DNA from: CAUZFZ01 sp963579025
GTDB lineage: Bacteria > Planctomycetota > Planctomycetia > Planctomycetales > Planctomycetaceae
Length of the DNA: 13,926 bases
Assembly (NCBI GenBank): GCA_963579025.1
Contig: CAUZFZ010000217.1
Location: 1 to 13,926, forward strand
Direction: 5' to 3'
The stretch's first letter is position 1; each line of letters opens with the position of its first letter. Below are positions 1 to 6,199 of this stretch, piece by piece. The notes beneath the pieces are model-generated. The model did no database searches. It saw only the letters and a program-made list of their open reading frames with translations, and was not told the DNA's origin. The translations under genes were made by a program, and so were the position numbers.

Positions 1-60
1 CGGTTCAGACGATTTCGGATTCTCCGAAAGTCTGATTCGACTGCTACAGGTGATCATCTG

Positions 61-111
61 GGCGCTACGCTTTTCATCCGACCGCCACTCACCGCCCGGC
101 GCTACGTTTTC
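61..111. repeat. Short imperfect direct repeat
   Basis: The unit ggcgctacg-c-ttttc at 61-75 recurs as ggcgctacg-ttttc at 98-111, 37 nt further on. The copies differ by one deleted base. The spacer between them is rich in accgcc. Function unknown; it may be the decayed edge of a tandem array or chance. Confidence 0.3.
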
Positions 112-194
112 TAACCGGCGTCTACACTCAGGTCTCTGACCCAATTGAGTCGAGCTCGGGGCTCAAACTCAACGGCGTCGAGACCGACAGAATT

Positions 195-389
195 CTACAT
201 CGTAGCCGGGCGGTCGGATTGACCGAATCTGAAAATTTGGCGGTCTTGCCGTTCTCTCTTCACGTTTGAGCGACTCCCGGGCGGCTCCCGTACTGTGTCC
301 GCGATAGTCCCATGCCGCTGTAAGCATCTCTGGTCGAAACACTGGTAGCAGCGTGAATCTACGCAACCCAAACAGTCATCACAATCCAT
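195..389 (-). CDS. Candidate cysteine-rich small protein (64 aa)
   Basis: The frame starts MDCDDCLGCVDSRCYQCF and carries six cysteines in its first 25 residues, mostly as CxxC steps. Two more in-frame cysteines (CNGC) lie just upstream of the ATG, after an in-frame TGA, so the cysteine block is longer than the ATG-initiated peptide. The remaining 40 residues are Arg-rich and look non-conserved. No Shine-Dalgarno sequence is visible before the ATG. The spacing would suit zinc or iron-sulfur binding, but no family is recognised. It could be a real metal-binding micro-protein, the cysteine-rich remnant of a larger gene, or an accident of the ACA-NNN-NNN 9-nt periodicity of the other strand. Confidence 0.25.
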   Translation of the reverse strand: MDCDDCLGCVDSRCYQCFDQRCLQRHGTIADTVREPPGSRSNVKRERQDRQIFRFGQSDRPATM

Positions 390-520
390 ACAACCGTTAC
401 AGGCTGCCGATCAAATTATTTGTCACAAATGGACCGCTATTATCGGGTGCTCTCCCATCGAGTTCACTGTATCAATCTCGGTGACAGAGGAATTCAACCG
501 CCACAATTCAGGGTAATTTC

Positions 521-763
521 ATGGGCCACCATGTTCTTTGCGTGATCAACGAGTCGTCCGACGGGCCTGACCTGGGGCAGAAGTTCGAGGCGATGATGCT
601 TGGCCAGAATTGGACTCCGGTCGACGACATGAATGCCTTCTATCGGTACTTCGATGATGAGGCAACGGATGCCATGCTAAGACTGCGAGCCCAGGCTGCA
701 TTGGACACAGCGGCGGAAATCTCTGGCCTCACTGCTCCAGAGGCCGTTCTCGCGATCGCCTGA
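521..763 (+). CDS. Hypothetical protein, 80 aa
   Basis: A small protein starting MGHHVLCVINESSDGPDLG with a balanced, acidic composition. The first half looks like a short beta strand plus loop. The second half (about residues 44-80, with YRYFDDEATDAMLRL) should form amphipathic helices. ATG at 521 is the first start after a long non-coding stretch; only a weak purine run (aggg) precedes it by about seven bases. No signal peptide, membrane segment or known motif is seen and I do not recognise the family. It stands alone, with long spacer on both sides. It is judged probably real because its residue usage looks protein-like, unlike the overlapping frames. Confidence 0.5.
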   Translation: MGHHVLCVINESSDGPDLGQKFEAMMLGQNWTPVDDMNAFYRYFDDEATDAMLRLRAQAALDTAAEISGLTAPEAVLAIA

Positions 764-1238
764 ATTGTCCGAACGCACGCTGGCCCTTTACCCCACGCAA
801 GGGGCCGTTTCGTCTCTGGACAAAGCTGCTGTCGTACCACCCCGGCCAGTGAAACGGTTGCTTGCCAGACTGTCTTTCAACCGACATCGCTTCATTTGGC
901 AAAGTTTGCGGCTTGTAGCGATGAAGGTGGGTGTAGCGATTCTAAAGGCTACGTCGTCCGCGAAGGATCAAAAAACTCCGCCGACCGTTAAATGCAGGAG
1001 ATTCCTGCACTTCCGAAATCTGAAACATCGTAATCTCAGCCGGTTGATCCTTCGCCAATCTGTCACAACTCAGCGAGCGGATCCCTCGCAGCCACCCCGC
1101 GTTTTGACTTCGGCGTCAGCCCGAACTGTGCCAGCAGACTGCGGGAGTGACGGCTCCGTAATCTCAGCGTCAAAGTGCAGCCCACAATCTCTGATAGCTA
1201 AAAAAAGGCCTGCGGTCCGCTACCTTCAGGATCGGCGA
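764..1238. other. Spacer without a gene
   Basis: A plus-strand frame runs from a TTG codon at 765 to 1346, but its translation is low-quality, rich in Arg, Ser and Gln, and it overlaps the antisense gene fragment at 1239-1388. I do not call it. A 12-nt word, cgtaatctcagc, occurs at 1029-1040 and again at 1157-1168. Nothing else is identified. Confidence 0.45.
782..806 (+). terminator. Possible terminator hairpin after 521-763
   Basis: ggccctt (782-788) can pair with aaggggcc (799-806), leaving one bulged G, around a 10-nt loop. It lies about 20 nt after the stop of the 80-aa gene. The following tract (gtttcgtctc) is only moderately T-rich, so this is a weak intrinsic terminator at best. Confidence 0.3.
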
Positions 1239-1388
1239 TCACTCTCCGGGGTAGACCTTCACCGTCAGCACGATCAGCTTCACGCCTGCGGGAACGTTGT
1301 CGCTCAGATCGTGAGCACCGCCCAGAACAAGAACAGCCGTCTTTGAGGCTCCCAGCAGGCTCCTGATAAGAGTTAACTCGTGCGTCAG
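1239..1388 (-). pseudogene. C-terminal gene fragment, unrecognised family
   Basis: Reading the minus strand up to the TGA at 1239-1241 gives about 49 protein-like codons, including the stretches LIRSLLGASKTAVLVLGGAH and VKLIVLTVKVYPGE before the stop. An in-frame TAG (1389-1391) precedes it and there is no ATG, GTG or TTG in a sensible place, so it cannot be a normal gene as it stands. The pattern of a helix, a glycine turn (LGGAHDLSD) and a final hydrophobic strand looks like the C-terminus of a folded protein. I read it as the remaining 3' end of a deleted gene. The family is not recognised. Confidence 0.4.
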
Positions 1389-1432
1389 CTATTTCAGAAT
1401 ACACATAAGACATGCAATAATTTATCCTTTTA

Positions 1433-1461
1433 TTGACAGTTCAGGTCGAATTTGGCAGGAT
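1433..1461 (+). promoter_or_regulatory. Possible sigma70-like promoter for the STAS cluster
   Basis: A perfect TTGACA (1433-1438) follows an AT-rich stretch (aataatttatccttttat). At 17-nt spacing the -10 position reads caggat (1456-1461), a poor match to TATAAT. It lies about 100 nt upstream of the STAS start codon. Planctomycete promoter consensus is poorly defined, so this is only a candidate. Confidence 0.22.
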
Positions 1462-1464
1462 AGT

Positions 1465-1530
1465 GCCCCCCGTGCCCCGTGCCCACCGTGCCTCCCCTCC
1501 CCCCCCCCACGTCCACTCCATCTCCCCCCT
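1465..1530. repeat. C-rich low-complexity tract
   Basis: A strongly pyrimidine-biased stretch with iterated gtgcccc / gtgccc words, followed by a run of C and tccccc words, immediately before the STAS gene. The GTG-started extension of the STAS frame (from 1479) would translate this into a proline-rich tail, which is why the start at 1560 was preferred. It resembles slippage-prone simple sequence. Four or more C-runs are also compatible with G-quadruplex formation on the opposite strand. Confidence 0.5.
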
Positions 1531-1559
1531 ATGGACGTAGAAATCGCCCCCGAAAAGCC

Positions 1560-1925
1560 ATGACGAATCACAATTGCGGAGCATTCTCACTTCAGGACGT
1601 CGAAGGCCGAATGGTCGTCACCACCGCGACTGATCTGGAAAGCCTGCGGTATGGCGACATTCACGCGGACACGAATCGTGTACTGGCAACTCTCCGGCAG
1701 TCTCGACCGGCGGACGTTGTCATCGACCTTGGTGCTGTGGAGTTCTTGAATTCTTCTCAGATCAGCGTGTTCGTAAAGATCGCTCGTGAGGCCAGTTTGT
1801 TCGGTGCCGACGTGTGCTTCTGCGGCGGGTCGCAGACGGTCAAGGATGTCTTTCAGTCGATGAACCTGACGAAACTCTGGCCGCACCACGACACGTTGAA
1901 CGCTGCCGTTGAACACGCCAGCTGA
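1560..1925 (+). CDS. STAS-domain protein (anti-sigma factor antagonist-like)
   Basis: A 121-aa protein that is essentially one STAS domain. Residues 1-30 form the opening strands. The central strand and switch are read as DVVIDLGAVEFLNSSQISVF; the serines of LNSS sit where SpoIIAA-type antagonists carry their phosphorylatable serine. A second strand follows with the stretch GADVCFCGGSQTVKDVF. In the family these proteins bind anti-sigma factors or other partners, with phosphorylation breaking the interaction. ATG 1560 is preferred over GTG 1479 because the upstream 27 codons come from a C-rich repeat. No strong Shine-Dalgarno sequence is seen. It heads a same-strand cluster with a receiver protein (99 nt downstream) and a double-FHA protein. 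No anti-sigma kinase of the RsbW type is in the window. Confidence 0.85.
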   Translation: MTNHNCGAFSLQDVEGRMVVTTATDLESLRYGDIHADTNRVLATLRQSRPADVVIDLGAVEFLNSSQISVFVKIAREASLFGADVCFCGGSQTVKDVFQSMNLTKLWPHHDTLNAAVEHAS

Positions 1926-2024
1926 ACCCCAATTTCTCCTGACTTCCGCCGCAGCTGCTAATGCGGGACGGACCTACCTGCCCGCAGGACCTTGAGTCCT
2001 GATCTCACTTGGGAAGTTGTTGTC

Positions 2025-2411
2025 ATGCACACCGACGAGTCGAAATCGATTTGTGCTTTGGTTGTTGATGACGATCCTGACATCCGCGTGTTCGTCGGCC
2101 GAGTGCTCGAAGCCGCTGGTTGTGAGGTCCACGTTGCCGCCGACGGAGAGCAAGCGATTATCGAAGCATTCGATTTTCAGGCTGACATCGTTTTTCTCGA
2201 TATCAGCATCCCACTGCAATATGGTTGGCTCGTTTGTGCCAAGCTGAAACTGATTGAACCTTCGCCGACCGTCGTCCTGATGACGGGACTCGATTGCGAC
2301 GAGCTCAACAGCTTTTCGGAGTTTGTCAAAGCCACCGACGTGCTTCGAAAACCGTTTTCAGCTGAGAACGTGCTTGAGTTCATACCCCGTGCTCCAGGAG
2401 CAACGGCTTAG
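2025..2411 (+). CDS. Single-domain response regulator (receiver only)
   Basis: A 128-aa protein consisting of a complete CheY-like receiver domain and no output domain. The acidic pocket is DDD at residues 15-17, the phospho-acceptor is D59 in VFLDISIP, the switch threonine is T87 in VVLMTG, and the conserved lysine is K109 in LRKPF. ATG 2025 is preceded by gggaag at 2011-2016, eight bases away, which favours it over the upstream TTG at 1992. In two-component systems such proteins accept phosphate from a histidine kinase and act by protein-protein contact. No histidine kinase is in the window, so the partner is unknown. Placement between STAS and FHA genes suggests a shared signalling task, but that is inference. 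Confidence 0.92.
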   Translation: MHTDESKSICALVVDDDPDIRVFVGRVLEAAGCEVHVAADGEQAIIEAFDFQADIVFLDISIPLQYGWLVCAKLKLIEPSPTVVLMTGLDCDELNSFSEFVKATDVLRKPFSAENVLEFIPRAPGATA

Positions 2412-2500
2412 CAGCCGATCGAGTCTGATTCCATTATTCTCTGTCCGAGTTCGGTGTGACTCGGCTTTTATGTGGCTCACTAAAACGGAGCGTGCGTCAA

Positions 2501-3493
2501 ATGGCGATCCTTGGTCATCTTATTCCGGCAGGGGGCGGCGAGTCTGTTCCGATTACGTCCGGTAAGATCACGATCGGACGTGCGACGGAATGTGACATTG
2601 TGATTCGTCACCCGTCTGTCTCGCCGAAGCATTGCCAGTTGCTCTTCCGCGGGAGGGGCTCCTGGTTTCTCCGCGACCTTGGCAGTGAGCACGGGACGTT
2701 TGTCGGCCGTGAACGGTGCGAAAAAGCCCGAGTGAAGTCTGGCAGTCTGTTGCACATCGGCACTGTTCAAGTTGAACTGACCGTTCATAACTCGCGAGAG
2801 AGTGATGTGCAGCCGAATGAAACATCGACCGACGACGACCTTGCGTTGGAGTTGCTGGGAGCAAAGCCAGATTTGTCATCCCTCGCGACTCAGGCGGCAG
2901 CCTCTCGGTCCCCAAAGGAAACCGTTGCCCAAACTTCGCGGTCTCGCAAACAGCCTGATTCAAGGCAACGATTGCCAAAACCAGCAGAACGCAATCCGCA
3001 ACCGACCGTCGCAGGCTGCATTGATACAAGTAATCCTGCAAAACCAACCAGACGGTTCCTTGGCATACTGACTCCAAACGCGGGCGGCGACCCCGTGCCC
3101 CTGATGGACGAACAAATTGTGATTGGGCGAGGCCGGGAATGCGGCATTCGGCTGAAGTCTTCCACAGTGTCGACAGAACACTGTCGCCTGGAATTCCGTG
3201 CGGGGTACTGGTGTGTTTTCGATCTTGACAGTCACAACGGCATCCGGGTCGACGGGCAGCCAACCGTCGAGGAATGGCTGATGCCCGGTGCAACTCTCTC
3301 CGTTGCGAAGTACCGGTTCGAGATCGATTACAAGCCGCGAAGTGACGAACCGCCTCCGGCCTTCGATGTGACTACGGGCAAGAGCCTGCTGGAGAAGGCG
3401 GGGCTGGCGAAAGAGCTGGACGCTGACCATGAGCCGAGTTGGCTCGTCACCGACCCGGAACCGGAAAAGCGGATCGATCTGGAATCTCTGTAG
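2501..3493 (+). CDS. Double FHA-domain protein
   Basis: A 330-aa cytoplasmic protein with two forkhead-associated (phosphothreonine-reading) domains. FHA1 spans about residues 3-95: GR at 26-27, the SVSPKH block at 39-44, and SEHGT at 62-66, where the usual Asn is His64. FHA2 spans about 186-280: GR at 209-210, S224, H227 and the canonical SHNG at 244-247. The linker (about 97-183) is rich in Ser, Pro, Gln and Arg and is probably disordered. A C-terminal tail of about 50 residues follows. ATG 2501 is chosen over GTG 2456 because ggag at 2487-2490 sits 10 bases upstream and because FHA1 starts right after it. Such proteins recruit Thr-phosphorylated partners; the kinase encoded at 9235-10569 is one conceivable source of phosphothreonine. 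The gene follows the receiver gene by 89 nt. Confidence 0.92.
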   Translation: MAILGHLIPAGGGESVPITSGKITIGRATECDIVIRHPSVSPKHCQLLFRGRGSWFLRDLGSEHGTFVGRERCEKARVKSGSLLHIGTVQVELTVHNSRESDVQPNETSTDDDLALELLGAKPDLSSLATQAAASRSPKETVAQTSRSRKQPDSRQRLPKPAERNPQPTVAGCIDTSNPAKPTRRFLGILTPNAGGDPVPLMDEQIVIGRGRECGIRLKSSTVSTEHCRLEFRAGYWCVFDLDSHNGIRVDGQPTVEEWLMPGATLSVAKYRFEIDYKPRSDEPPPAFDVTTGKSLLEKAGLAKELDADHEPSWLVTDPEPEKRIDLESL

Positions 3494-3533
3494 AGTCGGA
3501 CGAACTATTCACATGAAGATGGCGTACCTTCTG

Positions 3534-3608
3534 CTCGAAGGGGGTGGGGGTGGGGTTAAGAAATCGAGGGGCGTCAGTTGTCCTGCTGGACCGCTTCGGC
3601 ACATCGGG
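3534..3608. repeat. G-rich module, copy A
   Basis: From ctcgaag through a run of G-rich words to cacatcggg, this segment of about 75 nt matches 6123-6199 at roughly 70-75 percent by eye. Shared anchors are tcgaagggg, ggtgg, aagaaatc/aaaaagtc, tcagttg, cctgc, gga and gcggg/tcggg. On the plus strand both copies can be read as GGG-KKS-G-SCPAG-RH-G. The last 35 nt overlap the tail of the minus-strand fragment 3574-3987. The sequence beyond each copy is unrelated on the left and differs in how much antisense gene remains on the right. Confidence 0.5.
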
Positions 3609-3987
3609 ACGTCAAACTCGCCGACCGATAGGCGGCGAGTTCCTCAGCAACCAAGCCTTCCTGAAACACCTGCTTGATTCCGGCTTGTTTAACCAGAGCA
3701 AGTGTCAGACGCATCTGCTGCTGCTGGACAGCAGCCACGGTTTCCCGATGCTCTGCGAATAGCGTGTCGACCTCATCGTCCGTTAATGGCTCGTCTGAGG
3801 CGTCCTGAACGTCCAGAGCGAACGTCTTCCGCTCGATGAAGTGCCAGTCACGCACATGGATGATCGTCAGCTTCGGGGCATCACACTCAACGGCAACGGT
3901 GGCCGAAGCCACACCGGGAAGTGATTGCAGGTCGGGCAGGTTACGATGCATTCGGTGTGGCTGCCGATGAGCAACTTTCGACGCCAC
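3574..3987 (-). pseudogene. Truncated protein with IIHVRDWH motif (TraB/ChaN-like suspected)
   Basis: A 137-codon frame whose GTG directly follows the stop of the truncated kinase gene; ATG at 3954 is an alternative start. The core reads VECDAPKLTIIHVRDWHFIE, followed by an acidic segment and a helical stretch with QQQQMRLTLALVKQAG and VFQEGLVAEELAAYR. The order of strand, DWH motif, charged helix and (V/Q)EGL is what I associate with planctomycete proteins related to TraB/ChaN (Tiki-like), but this is recalled, not tested. The frame leaves the protein-like sequence after AAYR and its last 20 or so codons run through G-rich module A. I judge it C-terminally truncated. A shorter paralogue lies at 6152-6409. 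It is probably co-transcribed with the upstream kinase relic. Confidence 0.5.
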
Positions 3988-4749
3988 TCATTCCTTCGTC
4001 AGCTTTTCCAGACGCTTCCCGACGATCAGTAGAATTCCAGCCCAAATGACCCCAAATTCAACAGGTGCCCACGCGAGGTTCAGGACCATCACTAAAGCCA
4101 GTACAAAGAAGGTGGCGGCAAATATGTAACATTGCCCCCAGTACGTGCTGCCCAAACAGCAAAAAGAAAATCCTGATGCCGCTGCAAGGCTCGGGTAGAG
4201 TTCAAGTTCGCCGCTGACATCGCCTCCCAACATCAATTGATGAGAGATCCCGAGAACGGTGCATGTCACGAAGAAGCCGCCCCAAACAGCCCACATTTGT
4301 CGTTCGGCTGGATTCTTGGGAAGCAAGCCATCGGTCCGGGTTCGCCAGAATAACAGACCGATCAAGACTGTCTGCGTGACGTGTGCCAGCGGCAAAAGAT
4401 AGATCGGCTGACGAGTCCAGATTACCCATGCTGCTGCCGACTGATCCAAAAGAACAATAATTGCAATGCCGTAGAGCAGATTGCTGTATCCGCCAAACTG
4501 CACGTCGTACTGACTTCGTTGCAGTGCCGTTGCGAATCGCCCAGCCATTGAATGATTTCGAGCACTCACCGGTTCACCAGAAAGAAATCGACGAAGATCA
4601 TCAGCGAGTTCATCAGCCGTGGCATACCGCTGACTCGCGTCCTTCATCAGGCACTTTGAACAAATCGCCTCAAGGTCTGCCGGTACGGAAGAATTGAGCT
4701 GACGAGCGAGCGGCGGCTCCTGCTCAATCACCTGCATTAGCGTGTCCAT
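3988..4749 (-). pseudogene. Ser/Thr protein kinase, C-terminal remnant with membrane domain
   Basis: The first 70 residues of this 253-aa frame match the C-terminal lobe of planctomycete Hanks-type kinases: LEAICSKCLMKDASQRYATA and then ADELADDLRRFLSGEPVSAR. The glycine loop, catalytic HRD, DFG and APE motifs are all missing, and an in-frame stop lies about a dozen codons upstream of the ATG. The rest is hydrophobic, with about six membrane segments (for example LLYGIAIIVLLDQSAAAWVI, and TFFVLALVMVLNLAWAPVEF near the end), ending in a basic KRLEKLTKE tail. Full-length relatives carry the kinase lobe in front of this tail. The gene therefore looks 5'-deleted, with the break near 4750. Expression as a membrane protein without kinase activity cannot be excluded. 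Confidence 0.7.
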
Positions 4750-4991
4750 CTCCGCGTGTTCCTGATGACGGCATCTTCACGTGCTTCGTTGGCCTTCTCG
4801 TTGAAGACGATTCGACCATCCTGCACCGGGTTCGCCGCTCTGTAAGCTGCTGCATCCTCTCAGGCAGGTCGCCACGCAGCGGCAGTTGATCTGTTCTGCG
4901 TTTGGCCCGTTAGGATCACGGTGACAAACCCAATTCGATCCCCGCTGGCAACCAATGCGTTGGCAACGCGGCTCATGGTCATGGATATTCA
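4750..4991. other. Spacer with a degenerate minus-strand frame
   Basis: This lies between the broken kinase and mtfA. On the minus strand one frame reads MSRVANALVASGDRIGFVTV and onward to an in-frame TGA, then resumes with AANPVQDGRIVFNEKANEAR and ends in a second stop near 4745. Both halves look somewhat protein-like, but neither resembles a kinase, so they are not the missing N-terminus of the neighbouring relic. It may be debris from another gene, or the chance product of a GC-rich region. The promoter of mtfA should also lie here; no clear -35/-10 pair was found. Confidence 0.3.
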
Positions 4992-5747
4992 ATGTTCAGC
5001 TGGTTCAGAAACAGAAAACGAAAACGTATTCTTCGAAAGCCCTGGCCGTCTACCTGGGATTCGATTCTGGAAGACAACGTCGGCCACTACAAAGGGCTGT
5101 CCGTGGCCGAGAAGGACAAGCTCAAAGCGAGCATCAGGATCATTGTTAGCGAAAAGCACTGGGAAGCTCATGGCGGTCTGGAGCTGTCAGATGAAATCAA
5201 GGTCACCATCGCGGGCACAGCCTCGCTACTACTATTAGGCGTTGAAGATTTTTACTTTGAGCATGTCAACACAATCATTGTGTTTCCAGATCCAGTTCGT
5301 CGGCAGAGTCACGGCGGGTTGATTGTCGGAAAAGAGTCTCGACATGCGGGCGAAGCCTGGCAGAACGGTCAGGTCGTACTTTCCTGGCAGGACGTCCTGA
5401 GTGATTCCCGAAACCCATTTGACGGACGCAACCTGGTCGTCCACGAATTCGCTCACTGCCTTGATGGCCTCGACGGCGAAATGGGAGGCAGCCTCGCATT
5501 TAGTGACTCCGCAACAACGCGACGGTGGCAGCAGGTATGTAGTTCGGAATTCGAAGCTCTCGCTCGTGCCGCTCAACGTCGCCAGAAGACGCTGCTTAAC
5601 CACTATGGAGCGACCAATCAGGCCGAGTTCTTTGCGGTCGCCAGTGAGACGTTTTTCGAGAAGCCAAGGCAGCTTAAAGATGAGCATTCGGAGCTGTTTG
5701 GGCTACTGACCAAGTACTACCAACTCGATCCGACCAAATGGACCTGA
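4992..5747 (+). CDS. mtfA: MtfA-like zinc-dependent peptidase (M90 family)
   Basis: A 251-aa protein, close to the length of the E. coli/Klebsiella family (about 265). The zinc site is visible: HEFAH at 151-155 (H151, E152, H155) and AEFFAVASE at 211-219, where E212 is the likely third ligand. The N-terminal part carries the family-type start FSWFRNRKRKR, the strand KVTIAGTASLLLLG (about 70-83) and a glycine-rich segment before VVLSWQDV. In enterobacteria MtfA is a cytoplasmic peptidase that binds the glucose repressor Mlc. No Mlc-like gene is in the window, so the target here is unknown. ATG 4992 fits the family N-terminus; the ribosome-binding site is weak. The gene is divergent from the kinase relic and apparently monocistronic. 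The reading frame is intact despite the eroded neighbourhood. Confidence 0.93.
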   Translation: MFSWFRNRKRKRILRKPWPSTWDSILEDNVGHYKGLSVAEKDKLKASIRIIVSEKHWEAHGGLELSDEIKVTIAGTASLLLLGVEDFYFEHVNTIIVFPDPVRRQSHGGLIVGKESRHAGEAWQNGQVVLSWQDVLSDSRNPFDGRNLVVHEFAHCLDGLDGEMGGSLAFSDSATTRRWQQVCSSEFEALARAAQRRQKTLLNHYGATNQAEFFAVASETFFEKPRQLKDEHSELFGLLTKYYQLDPTKWT

Positions 5748-5889
5748 TAGGCCGTCGAAAGGTCGGAAGACAAGTGCTCGAATCAGCTTCAACAGGTTTG
5801 CTCGGCGTCACTGATAAGCGACTCCGTCATAGCCAAGGTTGATTATCCGAGTTCGACAACGGCCTCAAGGTCTGACGTTTGGCGATCAA

Positions 5890-5930
5890 GGTTTCACCAA
5901 AACGAAACACCTGAAAACGCCTGGTGAACC
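5890..5930. repeat. Inverted repeat / hairpin
   Basis: ggtttcacca (5890-5899) pairs with tggtgaacc (5922-5930), nine pairs with one bulged T, around a 22-nt A-rich loop. It is not followed by a T-run on the plus strand. It lies 143 nt after mtfA, so it is not an obvious terminator for it. Confidence 0.4.
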
Positions 5931-5933
5931 GAC

Positions 5934-5952
5934 GAGATACGTAGGGTATCTC
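5934..5952. repeat. Perfect 7-bp hairpin
   Basis: gagatac (5934-5940) and gtatctc (5946-5952) are perfect inverted repeats around the 5-nt loop gtagg. It starts four bases after the previous hairpin, so the two could stack into one folded RNA. The tract after it (ttcacgcgacg) is not T-rich. Confidence 0.45.
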
Positions 5953-6122
5953 TTCACGCGACGACCTAATTCTGCTTCCTGGTGCCTGAGTCGCTATCGC
6001 TACAGCAGATCGAGATGGATTTCCCAATTCCGGATTTTAACGTCAGGCTTCTTCTCGGCTGACGAGCCCAGTGAGCGAGCTGGATGGATCATCTTGTCCC
6101 CTGTCGAGGCCCCATGTCTTCA

Positions 6123-6199
6123 CTCGAAGGGGTGGAGGTGCGGGCAAAAAGTCAGGGGGTGGCTTCAGTTGCCCTGCCGGACAAGTTCGTCACAGCGGG
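6123..6199. repeat. G-rich module, copy B
   Basis: Second copy of the module at 3534-3608, from ctcgaagg to cacagcggg. Read as plus-strand codons aligned to copy A, most base differences fall in third positions (for example AAG/AAA, TCG/TCA, TGT/TGC, GCT/GCC, CGG/CGT), while KKS, SCPAG and RH are kept. One G is lost in the first G-run relative to copy A and one codon is gained. Six bases after its right end the antisense IIHVRDWH gene fragment begins. Confidence 0.5.

Larger units (their letters stand above)
1..520. other. Spacer without a confident gene
   Basis: No convincing long coding frame was found on either strand. The only item with a protein-like signature is a cysteine-rich minus-strand frame at 195-389, listed separately. 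A short imperfect direct repeat (ggcgctacg followed by ttttc) occurs at 61-75 and 98-111. I see no clear promoter in front of the gene starting at 521. Confidence 0.5.
5748..6122. other. Spacer with two hairpins
   Basis: No credible gene is seen. Frames on both strands are short, Arg/Ser-rich and unsupported. Two inverted repeats lie in the middle (5890-5930 and 5934-5952), listed separately. The stretch could encode a structured RNA or be the debris of a repeat family. Confidence 0.4.

Noticed and set aside
1029..1168. 12-nt word cgtaatctcagc repeated at 1029-1040 and 1157-1168
   Set aside because: Only two copies, with unrelated flanks; may be chance in a spacer.
765..1346. 193-codon plus-strand frame from a TTG start
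   Set aside because: The translation is Arg/Ser/Gln-rich without recognisable structure, has no ribosome-binding site, and its end runs antisense to a more protein-like fragment (1239-1388).
1479..1559. N-terminal extension of the STAS protein from GTG 1479
   Set aside because: It would translate a C-rich simple-sequence tract into a proline-rich stretch; the STAS domain begins naturally at ATG 1560.
2568..3293. 241-codon minus-strand frame opposite the FHA gene
   Set aside because: It is a shadow of the FHA coding sequence, with Arg/Cys-rich composition and no motifs.
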